The notes under the pieces were generated by a model. It saw nothing but the letters and a program-made list of their open reading frames with translations. It did no database searches and was not told the DNA's origin. 64,000 nt of DNA from Oasisia sp. SBJ-2009 (lineage: Eukaryota > Annelida > Polychaeta > Sabellida > Siboglinidae). Every line of letters begins with the position of its first letter. Within the stretch, counting starts at the first letter, position 1. The position numbers and the translations under genes are program-made. This document shows positions 37,701-51,500 of the stretch, in pieces. Location: positions 18,464,087 to 18,528,086 of the forward strand of contig OZ024865.1 of NCBI GenBank assembly GCA_964017155.1, read 5' to 3'.

Positions 37701-40700
37701 AGGTGAGTATGTGTCATCTCCAGTCTGTGTCTTCTACTCACACAACAAGGTGAGTCTGTGTCATCTCTAGTCTGTGTCTTCTACTCACACAACAAGGTGA
37801 GTCTGTGTCATCTCTAGTCTGTGTCTTCTACTCACACAACAAGGTGAGTCTGTGTCAGTTGTGTATAACATAAAGTGAGCTGCAGTTACTGTCCACATAA
37901 AACAGTCTTTCTAAAGACTAAATTGGTATACCGACTGAGTAAATTTTGAGTACCTGGGTAGTCATAATATGGCCCCTTGCAAGCGGCAAGTGAAGGCAAG
38001 GAGGCACCTAGTGTGTGACTATTGTCACAGCTTTGTAGATTTTGCTCTATCCGGATGCACAAAGTCATGGGCTGAGACAATGGAGGAAGACTTTACTTTC
38101 CAGTGCACAGGGTGTTTGAAAGTGGAATGTCTTACAGCAGAGTTAGCTAGGCTAACCGATATTGTGAAGGGGATGGAGATGAGAATAACCAAAGAGACAG
38201 ATGGAAGAGGTCGGAAGGAACAATGCAGTGACAAGAAGGGTGAGGACAGTATACTGAGAGGAGGGAGGGCGAGTGCAAGGAAAACAAATGGAGAAAGAAC
38301 AAGTGAAAACATGGCATGCAGGAAGGTGACAGGGGAGAAAGTGACAGTAGATGAGGGGGTGACAATGGGACAGGAGATGATAGAAGCAGATGCGACAGGA
38401 GGAAAGACGAAGGGAAGAAAGGAACTGAGAGTAGATGTGACCAAACGGAAGTCAATAACAAGGATGGTGTCAGGAAGAAAAGAGGCAGGAAAGAAAGGAA
38501 CAGAGAAAGCGGCAGGGGGAAAAGTCAGCAACCAGGGAGATGCAAAACGGAGGAGTTACTCTGAAGCAGTGATTGAGGGGGCATTGAGAACAGAAAGGGT
38601 GTTTATGGGCGACTCAATTTTGCGAAAGACGGACAAGACGTTAAGTAAAGGAGAAGATGTTGTTGTTTGTCTTCCAGGCGCTCGGATAGAGCATGTGACA
38701 GATAGGGTAGAGAACGCGTTGGGGCATGGCCAGGGAGGATCTATATTAGTACATGTAGGGACGAACAATGCAGACAGGGAGGGGACAACTAGAATAGTGC
38801 AAAGATACAGACAGTTGGTAGGGAAACTGAAGAAGACAAGAGTTGAACAGATCATTCTCTCAGGAATCTTGCCAGTAATCGGAGGAAGGGGAGCAACCTA
38901 TAGAAACTGCAAGAGGATGGCAATCAATGCTCTGGTGGAGCAGATGTGTGAGGAGGAAGGGGTTGGATTCTTGAATTTGTGGGGGCGCTTTGTTGGGAAG
39001 GAGGACATGTACGTGAGAGATGGCCTCCATCTAAGCGGAAAGGGCGCAGCAGTTTTCTCTGAGAACCTGCTTCAATCTATGGACAGTGGAACAGGTTGCA
39101 ATTATTTAAACTAGATTCGCAGGGGGGATTCAAATACTGGAGGCACAGATAAGGACAGCACAGATAAAACGGCAAAGAACAGTCTGGAAAACTCTACAAC
39201 ATTTGGTTATAAATGTGCATGTTTAAATGCAAGGAGCATAGTAAACAAAAGAAATGAACTAAACATTATGGTAGAAGATAATGACCCTCACATAATAGGT
39301 ATAACTGAATCTTGGGCCACCCCCGATATATCAGATGCCGAATTAGGAATGACAGGATATGTCATGTTTAGGAAAGATAGAATAGGGAGAAGGGGAGGTG
39401 GCGTTATTTTATATATTAAAGAATCCATTCAGGTTTACGAAATAAAATTAGAAAAACAAGCAGAATGTGAAGAAGCTGTGTGGTGTAACATAGTTACAGG
39501 AAACTCAACATTAACTGTTGGGTTAGTTTATCGAAGTCCAAACATAAGCACAGATGAGAATGAGAAAATACAAAACGCTATAAAGGAAGTCAGTAAACGG
39601 CAGTGTATAATTATGGGGGATTTTAACCATGGGCGTATACAGTGGAAATCTCAACAGAGTACTGGGAGTGAAGATCAAACATTTTTTTATTTAGTACAAG
39701 ACAGTTTCCTTACTCAACATGTGTTAGAACCAACCAGGGGTGAGAACGTATTGGACATAGATAGTTTTGAGCTCACAGAAGGAATTTATTGATAATGTAA
39801 GGATATGTGAGACACTGAGGTGTAGTGATCACAACCAGATATATTTTATCATCAAAGTAAAAGGAGAACAGAATCGTAAAATACGGTACAGGAACATTTT
39901 TCACAAAGGAAGATATAAGGACATGAGGAAATATTTAGCAAAGATAGACTGGAATAACACACTGGAGAGTAAGACAGCAACAGAATGTTGGAATATCTTA
40001 AAGAGAGAAATTGACTGCATTGTCGAACAATTTGTCCCCTTGAAAAAACAGGGGAAACGGTCAAAAAAGAAACACTTATCAAAAGAAGCCATTAGAAAAA
40101 TCAAATACAAGCAAACGATGTGGAAGACATATAGACTTACTGGAAGTGAAGAAGACTTTGCCATTTATAAAGAAGCACTTAATCAAGCTACAGCTGAAAT
40201 TAGAAATTCAAAGAGAAGCTATGAACAAAAATTAGCTTTTAATAAAAAACATGACAGCAAGAGTTTTTATGCGTATGTTCGAAGTAAACAGAAAGTTCAA
40301 GATAAGGTAGGACCTCTAGAAGGTAGTGATGGAAACATAATAACAGAGGGATTCTTAATGGCAGAAAGCCTAAATGAATACTTTAGTTTGGTGTTCACCA
40401 GGGAAGATACTAGTGCATTACCAGTACCAGAGACTAAATTTGAAGGGAGAGAGCCAGACTATTTAGGACAACTAATTGTAACACCAAAAATGGTAGCTAA
40501 GAAAATAAGGGATATGAAGGAAAATAAGTCACCTGGAGTGGATGGGATTCCTCCCAAATTACTACTGGAAATTGTAGAACAAATCAGCATACCACTTGCA
40601 ACAGTGTTCAATTTGTCAATAGAGGAAGGAGTAGTTCCATTAGAATGGAAAGAAGCAAACATCATACCATTATTTTAAAAAGGATCAAGAAGCAAGTCAG

Positions 40701-42518
40701 AGAACTATAGACCAGTTAGTTTAACATCAGTGGTTTGCAAACTATTAGAAAGACTAATTAAAGATCACTTGGTTGATTTTCTTGTTAAAAATAACTTGAT
40801 TAACCCATCTCAAAATGGGTTTCTAAAAGCGAGGTCATGCTAACAAATATCTTATGTTTTTTGGAAGATGTCACAAAGTGGGTAGACGAGGGATCACCAG
40901 TAGATATAATATACTTAGATTTAAAAAAAGCCTTTGACAAAGTGCCACATCAAAGATTACTACTTAAACTAAAGGCCCATGGCATAGGCAATGGTATGAT
41001 TAACTGGATAGAAAAATGGCTCATTGATAGAAGACAAAGAGTGGTAGTTGATGGGGAGGTTTCAAACTGGAAATCGGTTTTGAGTGGAGTACTGCAGGGA
41101 TCAGTATTGGGACCTATTTTGTTCTTAATATATATCAATGATTTGGATGATGATATAACAAGCAAGGTGTTGAAGTTTGCGGACGATACAAAAGTGTTTA
41201 GAAAAATTGAAAGTGATGCATATAGAAAGCAATTACAAGATGATCTAAATAAGTTGAACGAATGGTCTGATAAGTGGCAAATGCTGTTTAATTATGGGAA
41301 GTGTAAGTGCCTCCACACAGGACATGGAAATGAAGATGCACAATATACAATGGGTGATACTGTACTAAATACTACCGTAAAGGAAAAGGACTTAAGGTTA
41401 ACTATTAGTGCTGATATGAAGGTATCAGAACAGTGTGCAATTGCAGCAGCAAAGAGAAACCAAATTCTTGGATTAATTAGGCGAAATATAGTGTACAAGG
41501 AAAAAGAACTAATAATACCGCTGTACAAAACAATAATTAGGCCTCATTTAGAATATTGCATACAGGCATGGAGGCCATATCGCAAGAAGGATATTGATAT
41601 ACTAGAAAGAGTACAAAGAAGAGCAACCAAAATGATACAAAAACTCAGGAATATTAGTTATGAAATGCGTCTAAAAGAATGTGGATTAACAACACTAGAA
41701 ACCAGGAGATTGAGAGGAGATCAGATAGAAGTTTTTAAAATATTGAATGGGTATGAAAATATTGACAGAAATATTTTTTTCTCTGTTAAGGAAGAGAGAA
41801 GGACTAGAGGACATGGAATTACATTAGCAAAGAAGCAGTGTAGACTAGATATTAGAATTTTTTTATTTTCACAAAGAACAGTAAATGAATGGAACAGATT
41901 ATCGGCTGATTGTGTAGGTGCTAGTAGTGTTAATATGTTTAAAAATAAAATTGACATGTACCTAAGAAGGGCTGGGTACATTTAGTTAGATAGGTTGGAC
42001 TCTTGATAAGCCAAAGGGCTTCCTTGTCCACCTGCCATCTAGAGTTGATTCTCTGGGTGGCAATCTTGTTAAATCTTGTTAAATCTCCAGTCTGTGTCTT
42101 CTACTCACACAACAAGGTGAGTCTGTGTCATCTCCAGTCTGTGTCTTCTACTCACACAACAAGGTGAGTCTGTGTCATCACCAGTCTGTGTCTTCTACTC
42201 ACACAACAAGGTGAGTCTGTGTCATCTCCAGTCTGTGTCTTCTAATCACACAACAAGGTGAGTCTGTGTCATCTCCAGTCTGTGTCATCTAATCACACAA
42301 GGTGAGTCGGTGGTTTCTTATATGAGGCACATCTGACCCAATGGAATGCACAACTTAGTGAAACTGGAAAAAGTGAAATTGCCTAGTTGTTCCTGATGTA
42401 TGCAAATACACGTCGTTCCAATGTGTATATGGTGCATTTATATATTCCGTGACACGCAAGCACAGAAAATGATATCACACACCTATGTGTGTGTATGTGA
42501 CTGCACATATATACACAT

Positions 42519-42567
<49 letters not shown>

Positions 42568-45500
42568 CTTGTGTTAATGACTACTTCCATTTGAGAGAAG
42601 TAGAAGTGTTTGAAGGTTAGTATCAACACGCACCCATGCACACAGGCACACACACACACATGTACACTACACATACATACACACACGCATACGTACACAT
42701 GCTGGCATGCACACACGCACTCAGACACACTCTTTCACACACATGCATACATGCATGCACTTGCACAAGAGAAGGAAGTGAGGGAGGGAGAGAGGGGGAG
42801 GAAATGAAGTGAGGGAGGGAGAGGAAATAAAGTGAGGTAGGGAGATAGGGGGAGGAAAGGAGGTGAGGGAGGGAGATAGGGGGAGGAAATGAAGTGAGGG
42901 AGGGAGAGGAAATAAAGTGAGGTAGGGAGATAGGGGGAGGAAAGGAGGTGAGGGAGGGAGAGAGGGGGAGGTAATGAAGTGAGGGAGGGAGAGGAAATGA
43001 TGTGAGGGAGGTAGAGAGGGGGAGGAAATGAAGTGAGGGAGGGAGAGGAAATGATGTGAGGGAGGTAGAGAGGGGGAGGAAATGAAGTGAGGGAGGGAGA
43101 GGAAATGAAGTGAGGGAGGGAGAGGAAATGAAGTGAGGGAGGGAGATAGGGGGAGGAAATGAAGTGAGGGAGGGAGAGAGGGGGAGGAAATGAAGTGACG
43201 GAGGGAGAGGAAATGATGTGAGGGAGGTAGAGAGGGGGAGGAAAGGAAGTGAGGGAGGGAGAGAGGGGGAGGAAATGAAGTGAGGGAGGGAGATAGGGGG
43301 AGGAAAGGAAGTGAGGGAGGGAGAGAGGGGGAGGAAATGAAGTGAGGGAGGGAGAGGAAATGATGTGAGGGAGGGAGAGAGGGGGAGGAAATGAAGTGAG
43401 GGAGGGAGATAGGGGGAGGAAAGGAAGTGAGGGAGGGAGATAGGGGGAGGAAAGGAAGTGAGGGAGGGAGATAGGGGGAGGAAAGGAGGTGAGGGAGGGA
43501 GATAGGGGGAGGAAAGGAAGTGAGGGAGGGAGAGAGGGGGAGGAAATGAAGTGAGGGAGGGAGATAGGGGGAGGAAAGGAAGTGAGGGAGGGAGAGAGGG
43601 GGAGGAAATGAAGTGAGGGAGGGAGAGGAAATAAAGTGAGGTAGGGAGATAGGGGGAGGAAAGGNNNNNNNNNNNNNNNNNNNNNNNNNNNNNNNNNNNN
43701 NNNNNNNNNNNNNNNNNNNNNNNNNNNNNNNNNNNNNNNNNNNNNNNNNNNNNNNNNNNNNNNNNNNNNNNNNNNNNNNNNNNNNNNNNNNNNNNNNNNN
43801 NNNNNNNNNNNNNNNNNNNNNNNNNNNNNNNNNNNNNNNNNNNNNNNNNNNNNNNNNNNNNNNNGGAAGTGAGGGAGGGAGAGGGGGAGGAAATGAAGTG
43901 AGGGAGGGAGATATGGGGAGGAAATGAAGTGAGGGAGGGAGATAGGGGGAGGAAATGAAGTGAGGGAGGGAGATAGGGGGAGGAAAGGAAGTGAGGGAGG
44001 GAGAGAGGGGGAGGAAATGAAGTGAGGGAGGGAGATGGGGGAGGAAAGGAAGTGAGGGAGGGAGAGGAAATGAAGTGAGGGAGGGAGATAGGGGGAGGAA
44101 ATGAAGTGAGGGAGGGAGATAGGGGGAGGAAATGAAGTGAGGGAGGGAGAGAGGGGGAGGAAAGGAGGTGAGGGAGGGAGAGGAAATGATGTGAGGGAGG
44201 GAGAGAGGGGGAGGAAATGAAGTGAGGGAGGGAGAGAGGGGGAGGAAAGGAGGTGAGGGAGGGAGAGGAAATGATGTGAGGGAGGGAGATAGGGGGAGGA
44301 AATGAAGTGAGGGAAGGAGATAGGGGAGGAAATGAAGTGACGGAGGGAGAGAAAATGATGTGAGGGAGGGGGATATGGGGAGGAAAGGAAGTGAGGGAGG
44401 GAGATAGGGGGAGGAAAGGAAGTGAGGGAGGGAGATAGGGGGAGGAAAGGAAGTGAGCGAGGGAGATAGGGGGAGGAAAGGATGTGAGGGAGGGAGAGGG
44501 GGAGGAAATGAAGTGAGGGAGGGAGATATGGGGAGGAAATGAAGTGAGGGAGGGAGATAGGGGGAGGAAATGAAGTGAGGGAGGGAGATAGGGGGAGGAA
44601 AGGAAGTGAGGGAGGGAGAGAGGGGGAGGAAATGAAGTGAGGGAGGGAGATGGGGGAGGAAAGGAAGTGAGGGAGGGAGAGGAAATGAAGTGAGGGAGGG
44701 AGATAGGGGGAGGAAATGAAGTGAGGGAGGGAGATAGGGGGAGGAAATGAAGTGAGGGAGGGAGAGGGGGGGGGAAAGGAGGTGAGGGAGGAGAGGAAAT
44801 GATGTGAGGGAGGGAGAGAGGGGGAGGAAATGAAGTGAGGGAGGGAGAGAGGGGGAGGAAAGGAGGTGAGGGAGGGAGAGGAAATGATGTGAGGGAGGGA
44901 GATAGGGGGAGGAAATGAAGTGAGGGAAGGAGATAGGGGAGGAAATGAAGTGACGGAGGGAGAGAAAATGATGTGAGGGAGGGGGATATGGGGAGGAAAG
45001 GAAGTGAGGGAGGGAGATAGGGGGAGGAAAGGAAGTGAGGGAGGGAGAGGAAAGGAGGTGAGGGAGGGAGAGGAAATGATGTGAGGGAGGGAGAGGAAAT
45101 GAAGTGAGGGAGGGAGAGGAAATGATGTGAGGGAGGGAGAGAGGGGGAGGAAATGAAGTGAGGGAGGGAGAGAGGGGGAGGAAATGAAGTGAGGGAGGGA
45201 GATAGGGAGAGGAAATGAAGTGAGGGAGGGAGATAGGGGGAGGAAATGAAGTGAGGGAGGGAGATAGGGGGAGGAAAGGAAGTGAGGGAGGGAGAGAGGG
45301 GGAGGAAATGATGTGAGGGTGGGAGAGGAAATGAAGTGAGGGAGGGAGAGAGGGGTGAAATGAAGTGAGGGAGGGAGAGAGAGGGGGGAAATGAAGTAAG
45401 GGTGGGAGAGGGGGATGAAGTGAGGGAGGGAGAGAGGGGGGAAATGAAGTAAGGGTGGGAGAGAGGGGGATGAAGTGAGGGAGGGAGAGAGGGGGGAAAT

Positions 45501-48500
45501 GAAGTAAGGGTGGGAGAGGGGGGAAATGATGTGAGGGAGGGACAGAGGGGGAGGAAATGAAGTGAGGGTGGGAGAGAGGGGGGGAAATGAAGTGAGGGTG
45601 GGAGAGAGGGGAAATGAAGTGATGGAGGGAGAGAGGGAGAGGAAATGAAGTGAGGGTGGGAGAGAGGGGGGGAATGAAGTGAGGGATAGAGAGGGGGAGG
45701 AAAGGAAGGGAGGGAGAGAGAGGGGGAGGAAAGGAAGTGAGGAAGAGAGGGGGGAGGAAAGGAAGTGAGGGAGGGGAGAGGGGAGGAAATGAAGTGAGGG
45801 AGAGAGAGGGAGGAAAGGTAATGAAGGAGGGAGAAATGGGAGGGAAGAAAGTAAGTAAGTGACGGAGAGAGGGGAAGGAGGAAAGGAAGTGAGGGAGGGT
45901 GAAATGGGAGGGAGGAAAATACATGAGGGAGGTAGAGAGGGGGAGGAAATGAAGTGACGGAGTGAGAGAGGGGGAGGAAAGGAATTGAGGGAGGATGAGA
46001 GGGGAAGGAAAGAAAGCGAGGAAGAGAGAGGGGAGGAAAGGAAGTGAGGGGAGGAAATGAAGTGAGGGAGGGAGAGAGGAAAGGTAATGAAAGAGGGAGA
46101 AAGTGAGGCTGGGAGAGAGGGGGAAAGGAAGTGACGGTGGGAGGGGGAGGAAATGAAGTGAGGGAGAGAGGGGGATTAAATGAAGTGAGGGAGAGAGGGG
46201 GATGAAATGAAGTGAGGGAGAGAGGGGGATTAAATGAAGTGAGGGAGAGAGGGGGATGAAATGAAGTGAGGGAGGGGGAGGAAATGAAGTGAGGGAGAGA
46301 GGGGGATGAAATGAAGTGAGGGTGGGAGAGGGGGAGGAAAGGAAGTGAGGGAGAGAGGGGGATGAAATGAAGTGAGGGTGGGAGAGGGGGAGGAAAGGAA
46401 GTGAGGGAGAGAGGGGGATGAAATGAAGTGAGGGTGGGAGAGAGGGGGGAAATGAAGTGAGGGAGGGAGATAGGGAGAGGAAATGAAGTGAGGGAGGGAG
46501 ATAGGGGGAGGAAATGAAGTGAGGGAGGGAGATAGGGGGAAATTAAGTGAGGGAGGGAGAGGGGGAGAAAAGGAAGTGAGGGAGAGAGGGGGAGTAAATG
46601 AAGTGAGGGTGGGAGAGAGGGGGGAAATGAAGTGAGGGAGGGAGAGGGGGAGGAAAGGAAGTGAGGGAGAGAGAGGGGGAGGAAATGAAGTGAGGGATGG
46701 AGAGAGGGGGAGGAAATGAAGTGATGGAGTGAGAGGAAAGGAAGTGAGGAAAAGAGGGGGAGGAAATGAAGTGAGGGAGGGAGAGGGAGGAAAGATAATG
46801 AAGGAGGGAGAAATGGGAGGGAAGAAAGGAAGTAAGTGACGGAGAGAGGGGAAGGAGGAAAGGAAGTGAGTGAAGGTGAAATGGGAGGGAGGAAAATACA
46901 TGAGGGAGGTAGAGAGGGGGAGGAAAGAAAGCGAGGAAGAGAGAGGGGAGGAAAGGAAGTGAGGGGAGGAAATGAAGTGAGGGAGGGAGAGAGGAGGGGA
47001 AGGTAATGAAAGAGGGAGAAATGGGAGGGAAGTAAGTGACGGAGAGAGGGGAGGGAGGAAAGGAAGTGGGGGAGGGTGAAAGGGGAGGGAGGAAAAGAAG
47101 TGAGGGGATAGTGAGGGGGAAGGAAGTGACGGAGCGGGTGGGACTGACGTGAGGCTGGGAGAGAGGGGGGAAAGGAAGTGAGGGAGGGAGAGAGGGGAGG
47201 AAATGAAGTGAGGGAGAGGAAATGAAGTGAGGGAGAGAGGGGGAGGAAATGAAGTGAGGGAGAGAGGGGGAGGAAATGAAGTGAGGGAGAGAGGGGAGGA
47301 AATGAAGTGAGGGAGGGAGAGGGGGAGGAAATGAAGTGAGGGAGGGAGAGGGGGAGGAAATGAAGTGAGGCAGGGAGAGGGGGAGGAAATGAAGTGAGGG
47401 ATGGAGAGAGGGGGAGGAAATGAAGTGAGGGATGGAGAGAGAGGGGAGGAAATGAAGTGAGGCAGGGAGAGGGGGAGGAAATGAAGTGAGGGATGGAGAG
47501 AGGGGGAGGAAATGAAGTGATGGAGGGAGAAGAAAGGAAGTGAGGAAAAGAGGGGGAGGAAATGAAGTGAGGGAGGGAGAGAGGGGAGGAAATGAAGTGA
47601 GGCAGGGAGAGAGGGGAGGGAGGAAAGGAAGTGTGGGAGGGACAGAGGGAGGAGGAAAGGTAATGAAGGAGGGAGAAATGGGAGGGAAGAAAGGAAGTAA
47701 GTGACGGAGAGAGGGGAAGGAGGAAAGGAAGTGAGGGAGGGTGAAATGGGAGGGAGGAAAAGAAGGAGGTAGAGAGGGGGAGGAAATGAAGTGAGGGAGG
47801 GAGAGAGGGCGAATGGAAATGACGGAAGGAGAGAGGGGGAGGGAGGAAAGGAAGTGAGGGAGGATGAGAGGGGAGGGAGGGTGGAAAAGAAGTGAGGAAG
47901 AGGAGGGAGGAAAGGGGTGAGGAAAGGAATGTAGGATGAAGAGAGAGGAAGGGAGCAAGTGTGGAAGGAAAGGAGGAAGAAAGAAACAGGGAATAAGAAA
48001 AAAGCTCTATATACCAGCTATAGAGCCAACTATTTCTTTCACTAACATTATCACCATTGTCATGTTGAGGATATTTTCCACAGGTGTTTGAGCCAGGAAT
48101 GCTTGCATGCAGAGAACACAATATTGAGGGAGGTATGATGAAAACAGCAGAACTGGCCACCAATATTTACAATAGTGGTATATGTTTTGGTGCTGGCTCA
48201 ACAGCTCTAAAAAAACAATGTCTACGAACCACCTTCAACTGCACCCATTTCTTCACATGTCCAGAGTCCAAAAACAATGAAATTGTTTGGCTCCCCCTCC
48301 CTCCCCCTCCCTCCCCCGAATGAATTTAATTTTGATTTGTTCTGTTGTAGGGATGTCCGATACGAATATTGCACTAGGAAAGTTGGCCTTGATGAGTTCC
48401 CTGTGGAGAAAACAGGCTAGTTTACTGGCTACTAGGGGCAATGACGGGAATTACTCGTCAAACTTCCATACAGCACGTGGTAACAAGGCCTGGTGGGCGG

Positions 48501-51500
48501 TGGACCTTGGGCAGGGGGATGACCAGATCAGTAGAGTTAAAATCACCAACATAGAGGAGCGCAGTAAACTAAGTGTCTAAAGGTTGTATGGAGAGAGGAG
48601 CAAGGTTTGATAAAGAGAGACGATGCAGACACGCAGGCACGCAGGCACACACACTCACACAATACACACACACAACACAACACAACAAACACCACACTCG
48701 CACACACGCACCCTGTCTCTCACACACACACACAATATTAGAGTGGCCAATTTTTACATGGTGAGAAAATAATTTTTGAAATCAACAACGAATACGGGCT
48801 AAAAGGATTAGGTTGGGTGAGAAAACAACTATGTAAACATTTCAGCGAAATCCATTGAGAGGAACCGACCTCTCAATGGACCCAAAGTTCATTGCATAGT
48901 GATACATATAAGAACTTGTCCATTTGAGAGTGACATGTGGTCCACAGTGAACCTATACATGTTCTACAACCTATACATGTTCTACAACCTATACATGTTC
49001 TACAACCTATACATGTTCTACAACCTATACATGTTCTACAACCTATACATGTTCTACAACCTATACATGTTCTACAACCTATACATGTTCTACAACCTAT
49101 ACATGTTCTACAACCTATACATGTTCTACAACCTATACATGTTCTACAACCTATACATGTTCTACAACCTATACATGTTCTACAACCTATACATGTTCTA
49201 CAACCTATACATGTTCTACAACCTATACATGTTCTACAACATATACATGTTCTACAACCTATACATGTTCTACAACCTATACATGTTCTACAACCTATAC
49301 ATGTTCTACAACCTATACATGTTCTACCCTAGGAACGTCTTTGGTTGATTTGTACTCATCAGGTCCTAAAACTAATTCAGCCTGACAGCTCAACCAAACG
49401 CAATTTTGAGTAACTCTGGTAATTTGCATAAATCCAAGATGACCAAAGGTCAGGTTTTAGAAAATCCTTTAGGACGAATTGTCTTAGAATTAATGTCTAT
49501 TTTTTGGGGTATTTGGGTATGTATAATCCATTTTCAGTTCAGAAATTGTTACACAGTTGTTTTTTCTATCAACCTAATCTTTTTAGCCTGTATGCATTGT
49601 TGATTTCTAAAATAATTTTTTGACCACCCTAATATACCTAATAATATATATATATATAATACCCTAATTTATATATATATATATATATATATAATACCCT
49701 AATATATATATATATTACATATATAACATATGTATATATATAATATACATATATACATATATATATATACATACACACACTATACATTTACATTAGTAAT
49801 AAATTATTTTATACTGATGCCAGGTAGTTTCCATGGGTATAACATGTTCACAAGCTTTTATAATACAACATTGTTAAACCACAATAGTTACTATACAAGA
49901 ATGCTTTTACATATACAAAATGCATTAATAACAAGAGTATTATAAAAAATTACTGGATATGTGGAAACATGAAACCATGCCATGTGAGACATGTAAGCCA
50001 TTTCAATCATCCTAATTTATTTTATATAAAATAGTGTATCTTTCTTAGTTATGATTAACACTGATTGAACTGTGCGAAACATATTTTTGCTATCCTAATT
50101 ACCCCAGTAACTTACGTGCAACAATTCTGCCTCGGATATAAAGTATTTAACTTACTTGGATGACTACATGTCAAGTCTTAAAGATCACCTCCTGTTGTCA
50201 GATGTAATTCTGTACAGATAGATGATCATTATGTCGGTACCTTACAGACAGACTACTCAACTTCACGGTTGGTCTGACGGATACAACCCCGACTAGAGGC
50301 AGAGGACCACTGCACTCTTCATTCGTGACATGCGCCACTCACGGCCCCATGGGAGATGTGCGCACTGTCACCCTCACGTGCAAGAACTCAAGCAAGGTAC
50401 AAAGACGCTACTTGTTCGTGGCAGCAAATGTTGATCACCACTTTCATTTGTCGGAGGTGGAAGTCTTCATCGGTGAGTATATTGCCTCAACACACCGTAT
50501 TGGAATTATTGATGCTAATCCTAGTGGGTTTTCATACAAACACACGTAGACCATACCTACATCCCCCTGGTGCAGGAATCCCAATCAGTATAACCAAGCT
50601 AAATTTGTTATGACGATCTGTCTGTGGCTTAGTAGGTCTACTGGTCATATCGTTCATCTTACATTGTCTGTCGTTTGGAAGAGACACTTATGATCCGTAT
50701 GTTGGTTTTCCCTATCTGGTGTCTATGGCAGGGGTGTGTAATCACATGTAGGGCTGTCAAATATTTTCGTTGATTCTCTGAGTTGGGTTCATGTCGTACT
50801 AATGCCAGATTAATCAATTAAATAATTATGAGCATTTACTGGGAGACGAAATAGAAATCACACACGCGCGTACGCACGCACGCAGACACACATTCCACAC
50901 ACAACACACACATATACACAATATACACAGACACACATATACAGTTATACACATACACCATACACACAGACACACATACGCACATGCATATACAACACAC
51001 AGCTTCTTAATGTCTCTAATAGAGTAAACTACCATCTTGATAACAATCAATCATACCCAGTAAAGACCCTCGGGTGAATTTTTAAATTACGAAACATTCT
51101 ACAGTAATTTACTTGTAAGACCCAAGCTACGAGGCACCAAGCAAGAGTGACAGTCAATAAATCTAGGGCTTGAAGGATCCTTTGCTGGGTGTTTGTCAAT
51201 GACAGCCATGCAGTCCAAAAGGTGACTGGGCATTTGTTTAATTTGTCTAAATCCTACATGGCCGCCATCATATTACGGTTTTTGTCATATTCCTCATGTG
51301 ATTCTAAGTAAACGTTTAGTTTGTGAAACTGCTATAATGCCATAGTTGAAGGAGTTTGTTGTTTACCTGAATAAATCCAATATGGTCACTTTCTTAGTGT
51401 TATGAAATACTACCCACAATCTAGAAGTGATGCACTGAATTAAACAAATTTCATTATCTTATCTGTATGATTACCTGATAAATACAATAATGCTGCTAAT

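Larger units (their letters stand above)
37858..42083 (+). mobile_element. CR1/L2-like non-LTR retrotransposon, near full length, disabled
   Basis: The element is 4226 bp: a 5' leader of about 110 bp, ORF1, an endonuclease plus reverse transcriptase ORF2, a short 3' UTR and a 10-bp repeated tail (cttgttaaat). Both flanks are the same 47-bp minisatellite, broken between gtgtca and tctcc, so the ends are exact to within microhomology. No obvious target duplication is seen. ORF2 is broken by a frameshift near 39765, a stop at 40676-40678 and a 1-base deletion near 40840, so this copy is inactive. Confidence 0.93.

Noticed and set aside
42623..48163. Minus-strand open frames of up to about 1800 codons rich in Ser, Pro and Leu
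   Set aside because: They run only through the GA-rich array and across the N gap, are open in several frames at once, and have no domain or splice evidence.
48084..48323. Plus-strand frame after a ttttccacag acceptor
   Set aside because: In the phase required by the lectin exons it meets a stop at once, and it has no lectin-like residues.
48899..49348. Periodic Tyr-Met-Phe-Tyr-Asn-Leu frame of 149 codons
   Set aside because: The 18-bp repeat is a multiple of three, so several frames stay open; it sits in an intron of the lectin gene.
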